Source of the DNA: Hoeflea sp. 108
GTDB lineage: Bacteria; Pseudomonadota; Alphaproteobacteria; Rhizobiales; Rhizobiaceae
Length of the DNA: 64,000 bases
Direction of reading: 5' to 3'
NCBI RefSeq assembly: GCF_000372965.1
Contig: NZ_KB890026.1
Span: forward strand, 186,001 to 250,000
The notes under the pieces are model-generated. The model had not been told where the DNA came from, searched no databases, and saw only the letters and a list, made by a program, of their open reading frames with translations. Each line of letters begins with the position of its first letter. Position 1 is the first letter of the stretch. Below are positions 62,343 to 64,000 of this stretch, one piece after another. The translations under genes were made by a program, and so were the position numbers.

Positions 62343-62369
62343 TTGGCACTCCTATCATTCGAGTGCCAA
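62343..62369 (+). promoter_or_regulatory. CIRCE element (HrcA operator) of groESL
   Basis: TTGGCACTC, a 9-base spacer, then the exact complement GAGTGCCAA. This is the CIRCE layout bound by the HrcA repressor, with both arms symmetrical. A TATCAT inside the spacer may be the -10 box. It lies 55 bases before the groES start. Confidence 0.92.
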
Positions 62370-62424
62370 AGTCGCTATGTATCTGAGGTGGCTGCCTTAT
62401 GCGCCGGCCTCAGAAAGAACCCCC

Positions 62425-62742
62425 ATGAAATTCCGGCCCCTCCATGACCGCGTCGTCATTCGACGTGCGGAAGGCGATCTCAAATCCAAAGGCGGGATCA
62501 TCATTCCCGACACCGCGAAGGAAAAACCGCAGGAAGGCGAGGTAATCGCCGTCGGACCCGGTTCACGCGATGAGAGCGGCAATGTGATCCCCCTCGACGT
62601 TAAAGCCGGCGACCTCATCCTGTTCGGCAAGTGGTCCGGGACCGAGGTCAGGATCGATGGCGAAGACCTCCTGATCATGAAGGAGAGCGACATCCTGGGC
62701 ATTGTCGAGAAGACCGGTAGTGCCGCCAGGAAGGTCGCCTGA
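62425..62742 (+). CDS. groES: Co-chaperonin GroES
   Basis: A 105-residue Hsp10: 'MKFRPLHDRVVIRRAEGDLK', the mobile loop 'SKGGIIIPDTAKEKPQEGEV', and 'GKWSGTEVRIDGEDLLIMKE'. It caps the GroEL ring. The ATG at 62425 gives the standard N-terminus; the longer frame upstream covers the CIRCE region and is rejected. groEL follows after 40 bases. Confidence 0.97.
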   Translation: MKFRPLHDRVVIRRAEGDLKSKGGIIIPDTAKEKPQEGEVIAVGPGSRDESGNVIPLDVKAGDLILFGKWSGTEVRIDGEDLLIMKESDILGIVEKTGSAARKVA

Positions 62743-62782
62743 TCTTCCATCCCGCATCTCAAGACCGAACTGGACGAACACC

Positions 62783-64000
<1,218 letters not shown>

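Overview
The window reads as accessory DNA of a rhizobial alphaproteobacterium, most likely Mesorhizobium or a close Phyllobacteriaceae relative. This rests on a Ti-type trb conjugation operon with a TraR-like regulator, SyrB-type proteins, DUF982, DUF1488 and DUF6481 proteins, a Ros/MucR fragment, CIRCE-groESL, and many GTG/TTG starts with short stop/start overlaps. The genus is inferred, because no rRNA or housekeeping phylogenetic marker was seen.

Region 1 (1-21.5 kb) is a catabolic and uptake island around a divergent promoter near 4.9-5.1 kb. The minus arm holds an amidohydrolase (cut by the window edge), a creatinase-like M24 protein, an Ldh-family reductase and two DUF4438 proteins. 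The plus arm holds an M32 carboxypeptidase, an aminotransferase, a VOC protein, an M14-type deacylase, PuuE- and AllA-like ureide enzymes, a DHDPS-family lyase, a GntR/FCD regulator, an epimerase, two Gfo/Idh/MocA oxidoreductases, an SDR, and a Dpp-type importer with twin binding proteins and two permeases but no ATPase gene. The enzymes point to an amide- or ureido-containing substrate that is not identified.

Region 2 (22.6-33.2 kb) is a complete trbBCDEJKLFGHI mating-channel operon followed by traR. No relaxase, coupling protein or traI is present. Region 3 (33.4-40.9 kb) has two SyrB-type proteins, a GHMP kinase / cysteine-synthase-like / threonine-synthase-like gene group, an XRE regulator, and a LuxR/LuxI pair plus a GNAT. 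The luxR gene has no ordinary start codon; its best start is ATA behind a good ribosome binding site.

Region 4 (41-46.2 kb) carries a DoeB-like deacylase with a polar amino-acid ABC transporter, a hypothetical gene and an XRE regulator. Region 5 (46.2-62.4 kb) mixes small stress-associated genes with remnants: a MucR pseudogene, cspA, DUF6481 and DUF982 genes. It also contains a six-gene cassette of short overlapping ORFs present twice in opposite orientation (49.6-51.2 kb and 60.3-61.9 kb), each copy behind the same heat-shock-like promoter motif. Between the copies lie a frameshifted GMC oxidoreductase, tails of a D-threonine-aldolase-like gene and a TetR-like gene, a LysR regulator, a tctBA/D-glutamate-cyclase/tctC operon and a transglutaminase-like gene.

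Region 6 (62.3-64 kb) is CIRCE-groES-groEL, with groEL running off the window. The duplicated cassette, with its shared promoter next to groESL, is the best candidate for an undescribed, possibly stress-related, system.
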